In this document: positions 26,138 to 36,392 of the stretch, piece after piece
Numbering within the stretch: position 1 is the first letter of the stretch
Layout: every line of letters starts with the position of its first letter
Source of the DNA: Streptomyces cadmiisoli
Lineage (GTDB): Bacteria; Actinomycetota; Actinomycetes; Streptomycetales; Streptomycetaceae
DNA: 64,000 bases
Reading direction: 5' to 3'
Assembly (NCBI RefSeq): GCF_003261055.1
Contig: NZ_CP030073.1
Span: forward strand, 6,882,001-6,946,000
The notes under the pieces: model-generated
Databases searched by the model: none
What the model saw: only the letters and a program-made list of their open reading frames with translations
Told to the model about the DNA's origin: nothing
Made by a program: the position numbers and the translations under genes

Positions 26138-26191
26138 CCGGCGCGGGGCGCGGTGGCCGGCCGTCCTTGCGGCCTGCTCGGTGTCGCCCGC

Positions 26192-27808
26192 CTACTTCTT
26201 GTCGAGCAGGTCCTGGACCTTGGTGCGGATCTCGTCCGTGGCCAGGCCGCGGATCGTCAGCGTGGTCCTGCGGCGCAGCACGTCGTCCTGCGTCTCGGCC
26301 CACTCGTGGTCACGGGCCCAGACGACCTGGGCCCAGATCTCCGGCGCGTCGGGGTGGACCCGCTCGGCGAGCCGCGGGTTCTCGTTGGCGATCCGGGCGA
26401 CGTCGAAGGCCAGCGAGCCGTAGTGGGTGGCCAGGTGCTTGGCGGTGTCGGGCGCCATGCGCGGGCCGGGGGCCGGGCGGTCCACCAGCAGCCGGTGGGC
26501 GACCGCGCGCGGGTTGGCGACACCCGGCAGCGGCACCCGCTTGGGCAGTTCGGAGACCGGCTCGAAATCGTCGCCGAGCGGCCGGCCGGGCAGCGTCTCC
26601 AGCTTCCTCACGATGGTCCGGCCGATGTGGCGGAAGGTCGTCCACTTGCCGCCCGCGACCGACAGCATCCCGCCGCGGCCCTCCGTGACGACCGTCTCGC
26701 GTTTGGCCTTGGCGGTGTCGCCGGGGCCGCCGGGCAGCACCCGCAGTCCGGCGAAGGCGTAGGTGATCAGGTCGCGGTCGAGCTGCTGGTCCCGGATCGA
26801 GAACGCGGCCTCGTCCAGGATCTGGGCTATGTCCCGGTCGTTGACCGCGACATCGGCGGGGTCGCCCTCGTACATCTCGTCGGTCGTACCGAGCAGCAGC
26901 ATGTCCTCCCACGGGAGGGCGAACGTGATGCGGTACTTGTCGATCGGGGTGGCGAGCGCGGCCTTCCAGGGGGCGGTGCGCTTCAGGACCAGATGCGCGC
27001 CCTTCGACAGGCGGATCGACGGTGCGGCATCGGGGTCCTCCAGCCGGCGCAGGTGGTCGACCCAGGGGCCGGTCGCGTTGAGCACCAGGCGCGCGTTGAC
27101 GCCGAACTCCTCGCCGGACAGCCGGTCCTTGAGGTCGGCGCCCGTGACCCGGCCGCGGGTGAAGCGCAGACCGGTCACCTCGGCGTGGTTCAGGACGACC
27201 GCGCCCGACTCGACGGCCGCGCGGACCGTCATCACCGCCATGCGGGCGTCGTTCATCTGGTCGTCGCCGTACACGGCGACGGCCTTGAGGTTCTCGGTGC
27301 GCAGCTCAGGCACGTCCGCCTGGGCCCGGGCGGGCGAGAGCAGATGGCCCACACCGTCGCCGAAGGCCGACAGCATCGAGTAGGCGAACACGCCCGCTCC
27401 GAGCTTCGCGGCGCCGTGCGGTCCCCCCTTGTACACGGGGAGGTAGAAGGTGAGCGGGTTCGACAGGTGGGGGGCCACCTGCCGGGAGACCGCGCGGCGC
27501 TCGAAGTGGTTCTCCGCCACGAGCTTGACCGCACCGGTCTGCAGGTAGCGCAGACCGCCGTGCAGCAGCTTGGACGAGGCGGAGGAGGTGGCGCCGGCGA
27601 AGTCGCCGGCGTCGACCAGAGCCACCCTGAGGCCGGACTGCGCGGCGTGCCAGGCGGTGGAGATGCCCAGGATGCCGCCGCCGATCACGAGAAGGTCGTA
27701 CGACGCCTTGGAGAGCTGCTCCCGGGTCTCGGCGCGGCTCGGATTGGAGCCGGAGGCCGGGTGTGTCCCCAGGGCAGGCACGGACTGCAGGGTGGGCTGG
27801 CTGGTCAT
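26192..27808 (-). CDS. glpD: glycerol-3-phosphate dehydrogenase (FAD)
   Basis: The 538-residue flavoprotein oxidises sn-glycerol 3-phosphate to dihydroxyacetone phosphate and passes electrons to quinone at the membrane. An FAD-binding motif LLVIGGGILGIS is at about 39-50. The family motif SSKLLHGGLRYL (about 77-88), the substrate-site region and the C-terminal DUF/DAO_C domain are also present. The ATG at 27808 (MTSQPTLQS) has GAGGAG upstream. It is the third gene of the operon glpF-glpK-glpD (gylC-A-B in S. coelicolor usage), 58 nt after glpK. Confidence 0.96.
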   Translation of the reverse strand: MTSQPTLQSVPALGTHPASGSNPSRAETREQLSKASYDLLVIGGGILGISTAWHAAQSGLRVALVDAGDFAGATSSASSKLLHGGLRYLQTGAVKLVAENHFERRAVSRQVAPHLSNPLTFYLPVYKGGPHGAAKLGAGVFAYSMLSAFGDGVGHLLSPARAQADVPELRTENLKAVAVYGDDQMNDARMAVMTVRAAVESGAVVLNHAEVTGLRFTRGRVTGADLKDRLSGEEFGVNARLVLNATGPWVDHLRRLEDPDAAPSIRLSKGAHLVLKRTAPWKAALATPIDKYRITFALPWEDMLLLGTTDEMYEGDPADVAVNDRDIAQILDEAAFSIRDQQLDRDLITYAFAGLRVLPGGPGDTAKAKRETVVTEGRGGMLSVAGGKWTTFRHIGRTIVRKLETLPGRPLGDDFEPVSELPKRVPLPGVANPRAVAHRLLVDRPAPGPRMAPDTAKHLATHYGSLAFDVARIANENPRLAERVHPDAPEIWAQVVWARDHEWAETQDDVLRRRTTLTIRGLATDEIRTKVQDLLDKK

Positions 27809-27866
27809 GATGAGTTGTTGCTCCTCGTCAGCTCTCTGGAGCTCAGTGAGCTCTGGATGGCTCTCG

Positions 27867-29405
<1,539 letters not shown>

Positions 29406-29483
29406 TGTGTGCTCCTGGGAGTCCTTGGGGGTGGGCCGGGGTACGGCGTGATGCTTGCGGCTGCGAGAGCGGGCGAGCCTGCT

Positions 29484-30269
29484 CTAGGCAAAAGCGACGT
29501 TGTACAGGCCTGCCGCGAGGGCACCGCCGGCGAGCGGGCCGACCACGGGGATCCAGGCGTAGCTCCAGTCGGAGCCACCCTTGTTGGGCAGGGGCAGCAG
29601 GGCGTGCACGATCCGCGGACCGAGGTCACGGGCCGGGTTGATCGCATAGCCGGTCGGACCACCCAGGGAGAGGCCGATGCTGACCACGACGAGGGCGGTG
29701 ATCAGGGCGCCCAGGGTGCCGAGGCCCTTGCCGCTGTCGTTCAGACCCTGTGTGAGGACGGCGATGACCAGCACGAAGGTGCCGATGATCTCCGTGGCGA
29801 GGTTCTGCGCGATGTTCCGGATCTCGGGGCCGGTGGAGAAGATGCCGAGGACCGGGCCGGCGCCCTTCTCCCGCGCCTCGACGGCCTTCGCCTCCGCGCT
29901 CGGCTCGCCGACGATCTCCTTGTCGGTGAGATGGGCGTGGAACTGTCCGTAGTAGGCGATCCAGACCAGGGTCGCGCCGATCATGGCGCCGAGCACCTGT
30001 CCGCCCCAGTACACCGGGACGTCGCTCCAGTCGCCGCTCGTGATCGCGATACCGAGCGTGACCGCCGGGTTGAGGTGGGCGCCGGACAGGGGCGCCGTCG
30101 TGTAGACCGCCGTGAGCACGGCGAACCCCCACCCGAAGGCGATGGCGAGCCAGCCGGCGTTGCGGGCCTTGGAGGCCTTGAGAACAACGGCGGCGACCAC
30201 GCCGCCGCCGAGGAGGATGAGCAGGGCGGTACCTATGGTCTCGCCGATGAAGATGTCGGAGCTGGACAC
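29484..30269 (-). CDS. glpF: glycerol facilitator (MIP/aquaporin family)
   Basis: The 261-residue channel has six membrane helices and the two NPA-type half-helix motifs, HLNPAVT (first half) and INPARD (second half). The Asp after the second NPA favours glycerol over water. I chose the GTG at 30269 because AAGGAG lies about 7 bases upstream; the longer frame runs into the promoter. It is the first gene of the glycerol operon, behind a GylR-type operator. Confidence 0.95.
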   Translation of the reverse strand: MSSSDIFIGETIGTALLILLGGGVVAAVVLKASKARNAGWLAIAFGWGFAVLTAVYTTAPLSGAHLNPAVTLGIAITSGDWSDVPVYWGGQVLGAMIGATLVWIAYYGQFHAHLTDKEIVGEPSAEAKAVEAREKGAGPVLGIFSTGPEIRNIAQNLATEIIGTFVLVIAVLTQGLNDSGKGLGTLGALITALVVVSIGLSLGGPTGYAINPARDLGPRIVHALLPLPNKGGSDWSYAWIPVVGPLAGGALAAGLYNVAFA

Positions 30270-30398
30270 CCGCGACTCCTTTGTCCTTCGTCCAGGGGAA
30301 GCCGAGACCCCGTATCCCTTCCGGGGTTCGCGAGCCCTCCAGGTGAGGGCGGTATCAGACCTGGCACTGTCACACTCTAGCGCGTATTGCCGGTAGCT

Positions 30399-30415
30399 GT
30401 TCGACAATGCCGACC
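30399..30415. promoter_or_regulatory. putative GylR operator in front of glpF
   Basis: GTTCGACAATGCCGACC matches the perfect palindrome before gylR (31425-31441) at 15 of 17 positions. It overlaps a candidate -35 on the minus strand. Confidence 0.6.
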
Positions 30416-30563
30416 GATGGACGGGAGTCTTGCCTCGGCGTCACGCGCACGTCAAGAGTTCTGTTGTCGAATGCGCGATCGTTATTGATCGCCCCATGAC
30501 ACGGGGGTTCGGGACGGATCTGGTGCGATCTGCCCGATGTGTCCATTTCAGGGTATGCCGCAA

Positions 30564-30589
30564 ACCGGGTCGCCGTACGGCGACCCGGT
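30564..30589 (-). terminator. terminator downstream of gylR
   Basis: A perfect palindrome with 13-bp arms (30564-30576, 30577-30589), folding with a short GTAC loop, lies 18 bp past the gylR stop. Confidence 0.75.
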
Positions 30590-30607
30590 GATGATCGAAT
30601 GGGTGTT

Positions 30608-31372
30608 CTAGAAGCGGCCGGCGCCCAGATCCCGGGAGACGGCGCGGGCGCAGTCGCGCACCGCCGCGATCAGCTCGGGCCGCAGCTCGCCGTCCCGGCG
30701 CAGCCGCTCCACCGCGCCCGCGATGCCGACCGCCCCGACCGGCATGCGCCGCCGGTCGTGGATGGGCGCGGCGACGGAGGCGACGCCCTCCCAGGTCTCC
30801 TCGACGTCCGCCGCGTACCCACGCGCGCGCGTGATGTCGAGGATCTGCTCGAACCCCTCGAGGTCGCACACGGTCCGGTCGGTGAAGGGCTTGCGGTCGC
30901 TCTCCAGCACCTCGCTGTGCGCGACGGGGTCGTAGGCCGACAGGACCTTGCCCAGGGCCGTGGAGTGCAGCGGCTGCATGGCGCCGATCTCCAGCACCTG
31001 ACGGCTGTCGTCGGGCCGGAAGACGTGGTGCACGATCAGCACGCCCTGCTGGTGCAGCACGCCCAGGTAGACGCTCTCCCCGCTGGAGCGGGCCAGGTCG
31101 TCGGTCCACACCAGGGCGCGCGCCCGCAGCTCGTGGACGTCCAGATAGGTGGTGCCCAGGCGCAGCAGCTCGGCGCCGAGCTGGTAGCGGCCGGAGGCGT
31201 CGTCCTGCTCGACGAAGCCCTCCTGCTGGAGGGTGCGCAGTATGCCGTGGGCCGTGCCCTTGGCGAGGCCCAGCGCCGAGGCGATGTCGGACAGACCCAG
31301 CCGTCGCTCGCCGCCCCCGAGCAGGCGCAGCATCGCGGCCGCCCGTTCGAGCGACTGGATGTTCCGTGCCAT
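30608..31372 (-). CDS. gylR: IclR family glycerol operon regulator
   Basis: The 254-residue protein has an N-terminal winged helix (5-65; LSDIASALGLAKGTAHGIL) and a C-terminal IclR effector domain (about 80-250). That domain contains GAMQPLHSTALGKVLSAY and the late VASVAAPIHDRRRMPVGAVGI. From its place directly ahead of glpFKD it is the ortholog of S. coelicolor GylR, the glycerol-3-phosphate-responsive repressor of the glycerol genes and of itself. GGAGG lies about 10 bases before the ATG at 31372. Confidence 0.95.
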   Translation of the reverse strand: MARNIQSLERAAAMLRLLGGGERRLGLSDIASALGLAKGTAHGILRTLQQEGFVEQDDASGRYQLGAELLRLGTTYLDVHELRARALVWTDDLARSSGESVYLGVLHQQGVLIVHHVFRPDDSRQVLEIGAMQPLHSTALGKVLSAYDPVAHSEVLESDRKPFTDRTVCDLEGFEQILDITRARGYAADVEETWEGVASVAAPIHDRRRMPVGAVGIAGAVERLRRDGELRPELIAAVRDCARAVSRDLGAGRF

Positions 31373-31424
31373 CGCTGTAGTGCCTCCGTCCCTTCGAGCG
31401 TCGAGCTGCGACGTCGCTGCCACT

Positions 31425-31441
31425 GTTCGGCAATGCCGAAC
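31425..31441. promoter_or_regulatory. perfect 17-bp palindrome, putative GylR operator at gylR
   Basis: GTTCGGCA-A-TGCCGAAC is a perfect inverted repeat around one base, 53 bp upstream of the gylR start. A second, weaker repeat GGTCG-TTGC-CGACC follows at 31448-31461. The same motif stands before glpF, which suggests autoregulation and operon control by GylR. Confidence 0.7.
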
Positions 31442-31549
31442 ACTACCGGTCGTTGCCGACCTGCCGCCAATGACCGGCCGACAGGTGTCGTGTCTCTCGT
31501 CCGCCGCGGGTGACCGGGCCGCCGGCGCGGTCCGCCTCGTGGACGACCC

Positions 31550-31578
31550 TGACCCTAGGCCCCGGTCCCGGCTACCCT
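31550..31578 (+). promoter_or_regulatory. putative metH promoter
   Basis: TGACCC (31550-31555) and TACCCT (31573-31578) are 17 bp apart. Transcription would begin near 31585, leaving a leader of about 80 nt that can fold into a stem (31592-31598 with 31622-31628). I do not recognise a known riboswitch in it. Confidence 0.5.
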
Positions 31579-31667
31579 GGCGGCGTGCGCCCTCCGCGGG
31601 AAGCCCGTCCCAGGGCATTCACGCGGAGCGCAAAGCCGACAGCCGTCGCACTCCAGGGAGCCCTTAC

Positions 31668-34600
31668 ATGGCCTCGTTGCCGCAGACCCCTTCCACCGAC
31701 AGCCGGACCCGTGTGTCCGCCTTGCGCGACGCGCTCGCCACCCGAGTGGTGGTGGCCGACGGAGCGATGGGCACCATGCTCCAGGCGCAGGAACCCACCC
31801 TCGACGATTTCCAGAACCTCGAGGGCTGCAACGAGGTCCTGAACGTCACCCGCCCCGACATCGTCCGCTCGGTCCACGCCGAGTACTTCGAAGCGGGCGT
31901 GGACTGCGTCGAGACCAACACCTTCGGCGCCAACCTCAGCGCCCTGGGCGAGTACGACATCGCCGACCGCGTCCACGAGCTGTCCGAGGCCGGTGCCCGG
32001 ATCGCCCGCGAGACCGCCGACGACTTCACCCGGCGCACCGGACAGCAGCGCTGGGTGCTCGGCTCGATGGGGCCCGGCACCAAGCTGCCCACCCTCGGCC
32101 ACACCACCTTCCCGGCGATCCGCGACGCCTATCAGCGCAACGCCGAGGGCCTGCTCGCGGGCGGCGCGGACGCGCTGCTCGTGGAGACCACCCAGGACCT
32201 GCTCCAGACCAAGGCCTCGGTGGTCGCCGCCCGGCGCGCGATGCGCGCGGCCGGCCACGACGTGCCGCTGATCGTCTCCGTCACCGTCGAGACGACCGGC
32301 ACCATGCTCCTCGGTTCCGAGATCGGTGCCGCCCTGACGGCGCTGGAGCCGCTCGGCATCGACATGATCGGCCTGAACTGCGCCACCGGCCCGGCCGAGA
32401 TGAGCGAGCACCTGCGCTTCCTCGCCCGCCACTCCCGCATCCCGCTGTCCTGCATGCCGAACGCCGGCCTGCCCGTCCTGACGTCCGCCGGCGCCCACTA
32501 CCCGCTGACCGCGCCGGAGCTGGCCGACGCGCAGGAGAACTTCGTCCGCGACTACGGACTGTCCCTGGTGGGCGGCTGCTGCGGTACGACGCCGGAGCAC
32601 CTGCGGCAGGTCGTCGAGCGGGTGCGCGAGCTGACCCCGCCGCAGCGCAGTCCGCGTCCGGAGCCGGGTGCGGCGTCGCTGTACCAGTCGGTGCCCTTCC
32701 GCCAGGACACGTCGTACCTGGCGATCGGCGAGCGGACCAACGCCAACGGCTCGAAGAAGTTCCGCGAGGCCATGCTGGAGGGCCGCTGGGACGACTGTGT
32801 GGAGATGGCCCGCGAGCAGATCCGCGAAGGCGCGCACATGCTCGACCTGTGCGTCGACTACGTCGGCCGCGACGGCGTCACCGACATGGACGAGCTGGCG
32901 GGACGCTTCGCGACGGCCTCCACGCTGCCGATCGTGCTCGACTCCACCGAGGTCGACGTGATCCGGGCCGGCCTGGAGAAGCTGGGCGGCCGGGCGGTCA
33001 TCAACTCCGTGAACTACGAGGACGGCGACGGTCCGGAGTCCCGCTTCGCCAAGGTCACGGCACTGGCCCAGGAGCACGGCGCCGCGCTGATCGCGCTGAC
33101 GATCGACGAGGAGGGCCAGGCCCGTACGGTGGAGAAGAAGGTCGAGATCGCCGAGCGGCTGATCGCCGATCTGACCGGCAACTGGGGCATCCACGAGTCG
33201 GACATCCTCATCGACTGCCTGACCTTCACGATCTGTACCGGCCAGGAGGAGTCCCGCGGGGACGGCGTCGCCACGATCGAGGCGATCCGGGAGCTCAAGC
33301 GCCGCCATCCCGACGTGCAGACCACGCTGGGACTGTCGAACATCTCCTTCGGCCTGAACCCGGCCGCCCGCATCCTGCTCAACTCCGTCTTCCTCGACGA
33401 GTGCGTCAAGGCGGGCCTGGACTCGGCGATCGTGCACGCGTCGAAGATCCTGCCGATCGCCCGCTTCGACGAGGAGCAGGTGGGCACGGCCCTGGACCTC
33501 ATCCACGACCGCCGCAGCGAGGGCTACGACCCCCTGCAGAAGCTGATGGCCCTCTTCGAGGGCGCGACCGCGAAGTCGCTCAAGGCGGGCAAGGCGGAGG
33601 AACTGGCCGCGCTGCCGCTGGAGGAGCGGCTCAAGCGGCGCATCATCGACGGCGAGCGCAACGGCCTGGAGCCGGACCTGGACGAGGCACTGGAGTCGCG
33701 TCCGGCCCTGGACATCGTCAACGACACCCTGCTCGACGGCATGAAGGTGGTCGGCGAGCTGTTCGGCTCCGGGCAGATGCAGCTGCCGTTCGTGCTGCAG
33801 TCCGCCGAGGTGATGAAGGCCGCGGTCGCCCACCTCGAACCCCACATGGAGAAGTCGGACGCCGACGGCAAGGGAACGATCGTGCTGGCCACCGTGCGCG
33901 GCGACGTGCACGACATCGGCAAGAACCTGGTCGACATCATCCTGTCGAACAACGGCTACAACGTGGTCAACCTCGGCATCAAGCAGCCGGTCTCGGCGAT
34001 CCTGGACGCCGCCCAGGAGCACCGCGCCGACGTGATCGGCATGTCCGGGCTGCTGGTGAAGTCGACGGTGATCATGAAGGAGAACCTGGAGGAGCTCAAT
34101 GCCCGCGGTCTGGCCGCGGACTTCCCGGTGATCCTCGGCGGCGCCGCCCTCACCCGCGCCTACGTCGAGCAGGACCTGCACGAGATCTACGGGGGCGAGG
34201 TCCGCTACGCCCGGGACGCCTTCGAGGGCCTGCGGCTGATGGACGCCCTGATCGGTGTGAAGCGGGGTGTGCCGGGCGCGAAGCTGCCGGAGCTGAAGCA
34301 GCGCCGGGTGCGGCCGGCCGCGGCCGTACAGGCGGACGAGCGGCCCGAGGAGGGGCACGTCCGCTCGGACGTGGCGACCGACAATCCGGTGCCGAAGCCG
34401 CCGTTCTGGGGCACCCGGATCGTCAAGGGCATCCAGCTCAAGGAGTACGCGTCCTGGCTGGACGAGGGCGCGCTGTTCAAGGGCCAGTGGGGCCTGAAGC
34501 AGGCGCGCACCGGTGAGGGCCCGTCCTACGAGGAACTGGTCGAGAGCGAGGGCCGGCCCCGGCTGCGCGGCCTGCTGGACCGGCTGCAGACCGAGAACCT

Positions 34601-35183
34601 GCTGGAGGCTGCCGTCGTGCACGGCTACTTCCCCTGCGTCTCGAAGGACGACGACCTGATCATCCTGGACGAGGCGGGCAACGAGCGCACCCGCTTCACC
34701 TTCCCGCGCCAGCGCCGCGGCCGGCGGCTGTGCCTGGCCGACTTCTTCCGGCCGGAGGAGTCCGGCGAGACGGATGTCGTCGGCCTCCAGGTCGTCACCG
34801 TCGGATCGCGGATCGGCGAGGAGACCGCCCGTCTGTTCGAATCCGACTCCTACCGTGACTATCTGGAACTGCACGGACTGTCCGTGCAGTTGGCGGAGGC
34901 CCTCGCCGAGTACTGGCACGCGCGGGTCCGTGCCGAGCTCGGCTTCGCCGGCGAGGACCCGGCCGACGTCGAGGACATGTTCGCGCTGAAGTACCGCGGT
35001 GCCCGCTTCTCGCTGGGCTACGGCGCGTGCCCCGACCTGGAGGACCGGGCCAAGATCGCCGCCCTGCTGGAGCCGGAGCGGATCGGCGTCCACCTGTCGG
35101 AGGAGTTCCAGCTGCACCCCGAGCAGTCCACGGACGCGATCGTCATCCACCATCCCGAGGCGAAGTACTTCAACGCACGCTGA
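31668..35183 (+). CDS. metH: cobalamin-dependent methionine synthase
   Basis: The 1171-residue enzyme transfers the methyl group of 5-methyltetrahydrofolate via cobalamin to homocysteine. The homocysteine domain (about 15-320) has the early motif DGAMGTMLQ and zinc cysteines in GGCCGTTPEH (about 302-311). A folate-binding domain follows, beginning YLAIGERTNANGSKKF. The B12 domain carries DVHDIGKN (about 745-752), whose His is the cobalt ligand. The C-terminal SAM-dependent reactivation domain contains GYFPCVS and RFSLGYGACPDLED. The length is slightly under the E. coli 1227. AGGGAG precedes the ATG. It is divergent from gylR. Confidence 0.97.
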   Translation: MASLPQTPSTDSRTRVSALRDALATRVVVADGAMGTMLQAQEPTLDDFQNLEGCNEVLNVTRPDIVRSVHAEYFEAGVDCVETNTFGANLSALGEYDIADRVHELSEAGARIARETADDFTRRTGQQRWVLGSMGPGTKLPTLGHTTFPAIRDAYQRNAEGLLAGGADALLVETTQDLLQTKASVVAARRAMRAAGHDVPLIVSVTVETTGTMLLGSEIGAALTALEPLGIDMIGLNCATGPAEMSEHLRFLARHSRIPLSCMPNAGLPVLTSAGAHYPLTAPELADAQENFVRDYGLSLVGGCCGTTPEHLRQVVERVRELTPPQRSPRPEPGAASLYQSVPFRQDTSYLAIGERTNANGSKKFREAMLEGRWDDCVEMAREQIREGAHMLDLCVDYVGRDGVTDMDELAGRFATASTLPIVLDSTEVDVIRAGLEKLGGRAVINSVNYEDGDGPESRFAKVTALAQEHGAALIALTIDEEGQARTVEKKVEIAERLIADLTGNWGIHESDILIDCLTFTICTGQEESRGDGVATIEAIRELKRRHPDVQTTLGLSNISFGLNPAARILLNSVFLDECVKAGLDSAIVHASKILPIARFDEEQVGTALDLIHDRRSEGYDPLQKLMALFEGATAKSLKAGKAEELAALPLEERLKRRIIDGERNGLEPDLDEALESRPALDIVNDTLLDGMKVVGELFGSGQMQLPFVLQSAEVMKAAVAHLEPHMEKSDADGKGTIVLATVRGDVHDIGKNLVDIILSNNGYNVVNLGIKQPVSAILDAAQEHRADVIGMSGLLVKSTVIMKENLEELNARGLAADFPVILGGAALTRAYVEQDLHEIYGGEVRYARDAFEGLRLMDALIGVKRGVPGAKLPELKQRRVRPAAAVQADERPEEGHVRSDVATDNPVPKPPFWGTRIVKGIQLKEYASWLDEGALFKGQWGLKQARTGEGPSYEELVESEGRPRLRGLLDRLQTENLLEAAVVHGYFPCVSKDDDLIILDEAGNERTRFTFPRQRRGRRLCLADFFRPEESGETDVVGLQVVTVGSRIGEETARLFESDSYRDYLELHGLSVQLAEALAEYWHARVRAELGFAGEDPADVEDMFALKYRGARFSLGYGACPDLEDRAKIAALLEPERIGVHLSEEFQLHPEQSTDAIVIHHPEAKYFNAR

Positions 35184-35212
35184 TCGGATAAGTCGTACAC
35201 TGGTCGGTCCAC

Positions 35213-35246
35213 AGCAGGCCGGTTCCCTCGCGGGAACCGGCCTGCT
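35213..35246. terminator. terminator hairpin between metH and the HAD gene
   Basis: A 15-bp perfect stem (35213-35227 with 35232-35246) with a TCGC tetraloop lies 30 bp past the metH stop and 24 bp before the next ATG. A TACACT hexamer lies just upstream (35196-35201), so the hairpin might also be the 5' end of a HAD transcript. Confidence 0.75.
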
Positions 35247-35269
35247 AGTCCCTCAGGAGGTACCACCGG

Positions 35270-35971
35270 ATGACGACTACGGTTCCCGCACTCGGCACCC
35301 GTCCGGCCGACGGCTCAGCCCTGCAAGCCGTGCTCCTGGACATGGACGGCACCCTGGTGGACACCGAGGGATTCTGGTGGGACGTGGAGGTGGAGACCTT
35401 CGCCGGTCTCGGCCACGCCCTCGACGAATCCTGGCGCCATGTGGTGGTCGGCGGCCCGATGAGCCGCAGCGCCGGGTTCCTGATCGAGGCGACCGGCGCC
35501 GACATCACCGTCGCCGAGCTGACCGTCCTGCTCAACCAGGGGTTCGAGGACCGTATCGACCGGGCCCTGCCCCTGATGCCGGGCGCGTCGCGGCTGCTGG
35601 CCGAGCTGGCCGCCCACGAGGTCCCGACCGCCCTGGTCTCGGCCTCGCACCGGCGCATCATCGACCGGGTGCTCGGGACGCTGGGCTCCGAGTACTTCGC
35701 CCTGACCGTGGCCGGGGACGAGGTGGCGCGCACCAAGCCGCACCCCGACCCGTACCTGCTGGCCGCCGCGGGGCTCGGCGCGGAGCCGTCCAGATGCGCG
35801 GTCGTCGAGGACACCGCGACCGGTGTGGCGGCCGCCGAGGCCGCGGGCTGCCGGGTGGTGGCCGTCCCGTCGGTGGCCCCGATCGCGGCCGGCGACCGGC
35901 GCACGGTCGTCGACTCCCTGGAACAGGTGGACCTGGCATTTCTGCGCGGTCTGATGACAGAAATGCCCTAG
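35270..35971 (+). CDS. HAD family phosphatase
   Basis: The 233-residue protein has HAD motif I LDMDGTLVDTEGFW (about 23-36), a helical cap domain, motif II TALVSAS, the motif III Lys in RTKPHPDPYL, and motif IV VVEDTATGV. It resembles beta-phosphoglucomutase/2-deoxyglucose-6-phosphatase-like hydrolases. AGGAGG precedes the ATG. The substrate is unknown, and the link with metH may be positional only. Confidence 0.92.
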   Translation: MTTTVPALGTRPADGSALQAVLLDMDGTLVDTEGFWWDVEVETFAGLGHALDESWRHVVVGGPMSRSAGFLIEATGADITVAELTVLLNQGFEDRIDRALPLMPGASRLLAELAAHEVPTALVSASHRRIIDRVLGTLGSEYFALTVAGDEVARTKPHPDPYLLAAAGLGAEPSRCAVVEDTATGVAAAEAAGCRVVAVPSVAPIAAGDRRTVVDSLEQVDLAFLRGLMTEMP

Positions 35972-36392
35972 CCGTTCACCGACCGTGCAACTCGAGGGGA
36001 ACGGCATTTCACCGTTCGGCGCGTCGAAGCAATTCGACGCGCCTGGACGGCCGAATTCCGGTGCCGTCGGGCTCAGTTGGGAATGTGATATTCGCCACGC
36101 CGAGGGGGGTCGACAGGCGGCCCCCGGTGTGCTGTCAGGGCTGAATACGGGTCGGTCGCCCCGCCCTTGTGTCCCGATTGGTGGAACGCTGCACTAATCC
36201 TTCCTCACTCGGGTTTTCGGTGCGTCCACGCCCGGTTTCGCAGCGTGATGGGTGCTCAACTCGCATGGCTGTGAACCCTGGAGCGAGGGCGCATTAATCT
36301 CATCGCGAGAACCCCGCCCCCGCCCCCGTGATCCGCTGCTTCACCCCTGCATGCCGGGTACACGGACTCGACAGCTCTGGAGAAACTCGAGC
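35972..36392. other. 421-bp intergenic region before the solute-binding protein genes
   Basis: It contains a terminator-like hairpin (36018-36043), a small inverted repeat GAACGG...CCGTTC (35998-36016), and a comparatively A+T-rich stretch around 36190-36300 that probably holds the promoter of the next gene. No reading frame with gene-like features was seen. Confidence 0.5.
36018..36043. terminator. hairpin with GCAA tetraloop
   Basis: An 11-bp stem (36018-36028 with 36033-36043) closed by GCAA lies 46 bp after the HAD gene stop. Confidence 0.7.

Larger units (their letters stand above)
30270..30607. other. glpF promoter region and gylR 3' end
   Basis: This 338-bp gap contains the gylR terminator (30564-30589), the imperfect GylR-type palindrome (30399-30415), and a long leader of about 110-130 nt ahead of glpF. 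A minus-strand TTGTCG (30407-30402) inside the palindrome could be a -35. The matching -10 is uncertain (TACGCG or TAGAGT further downstream). Confidence 0.5.

Noticed and set aside
31579..31667. Riboswitch (B12, SAM or SAH) in the metH leader
   Set aside because: The leader can form a stem, but none of the conserved cores I know for these classes is visible; it is also short for a B12 riboswitch.
31572..35153. 1193-codon antisense ORF opposite metH
   Set aside because: It covers nearly all of metH, has biased composition and no recognisable motif; metH is unambiguous on the plus strand.
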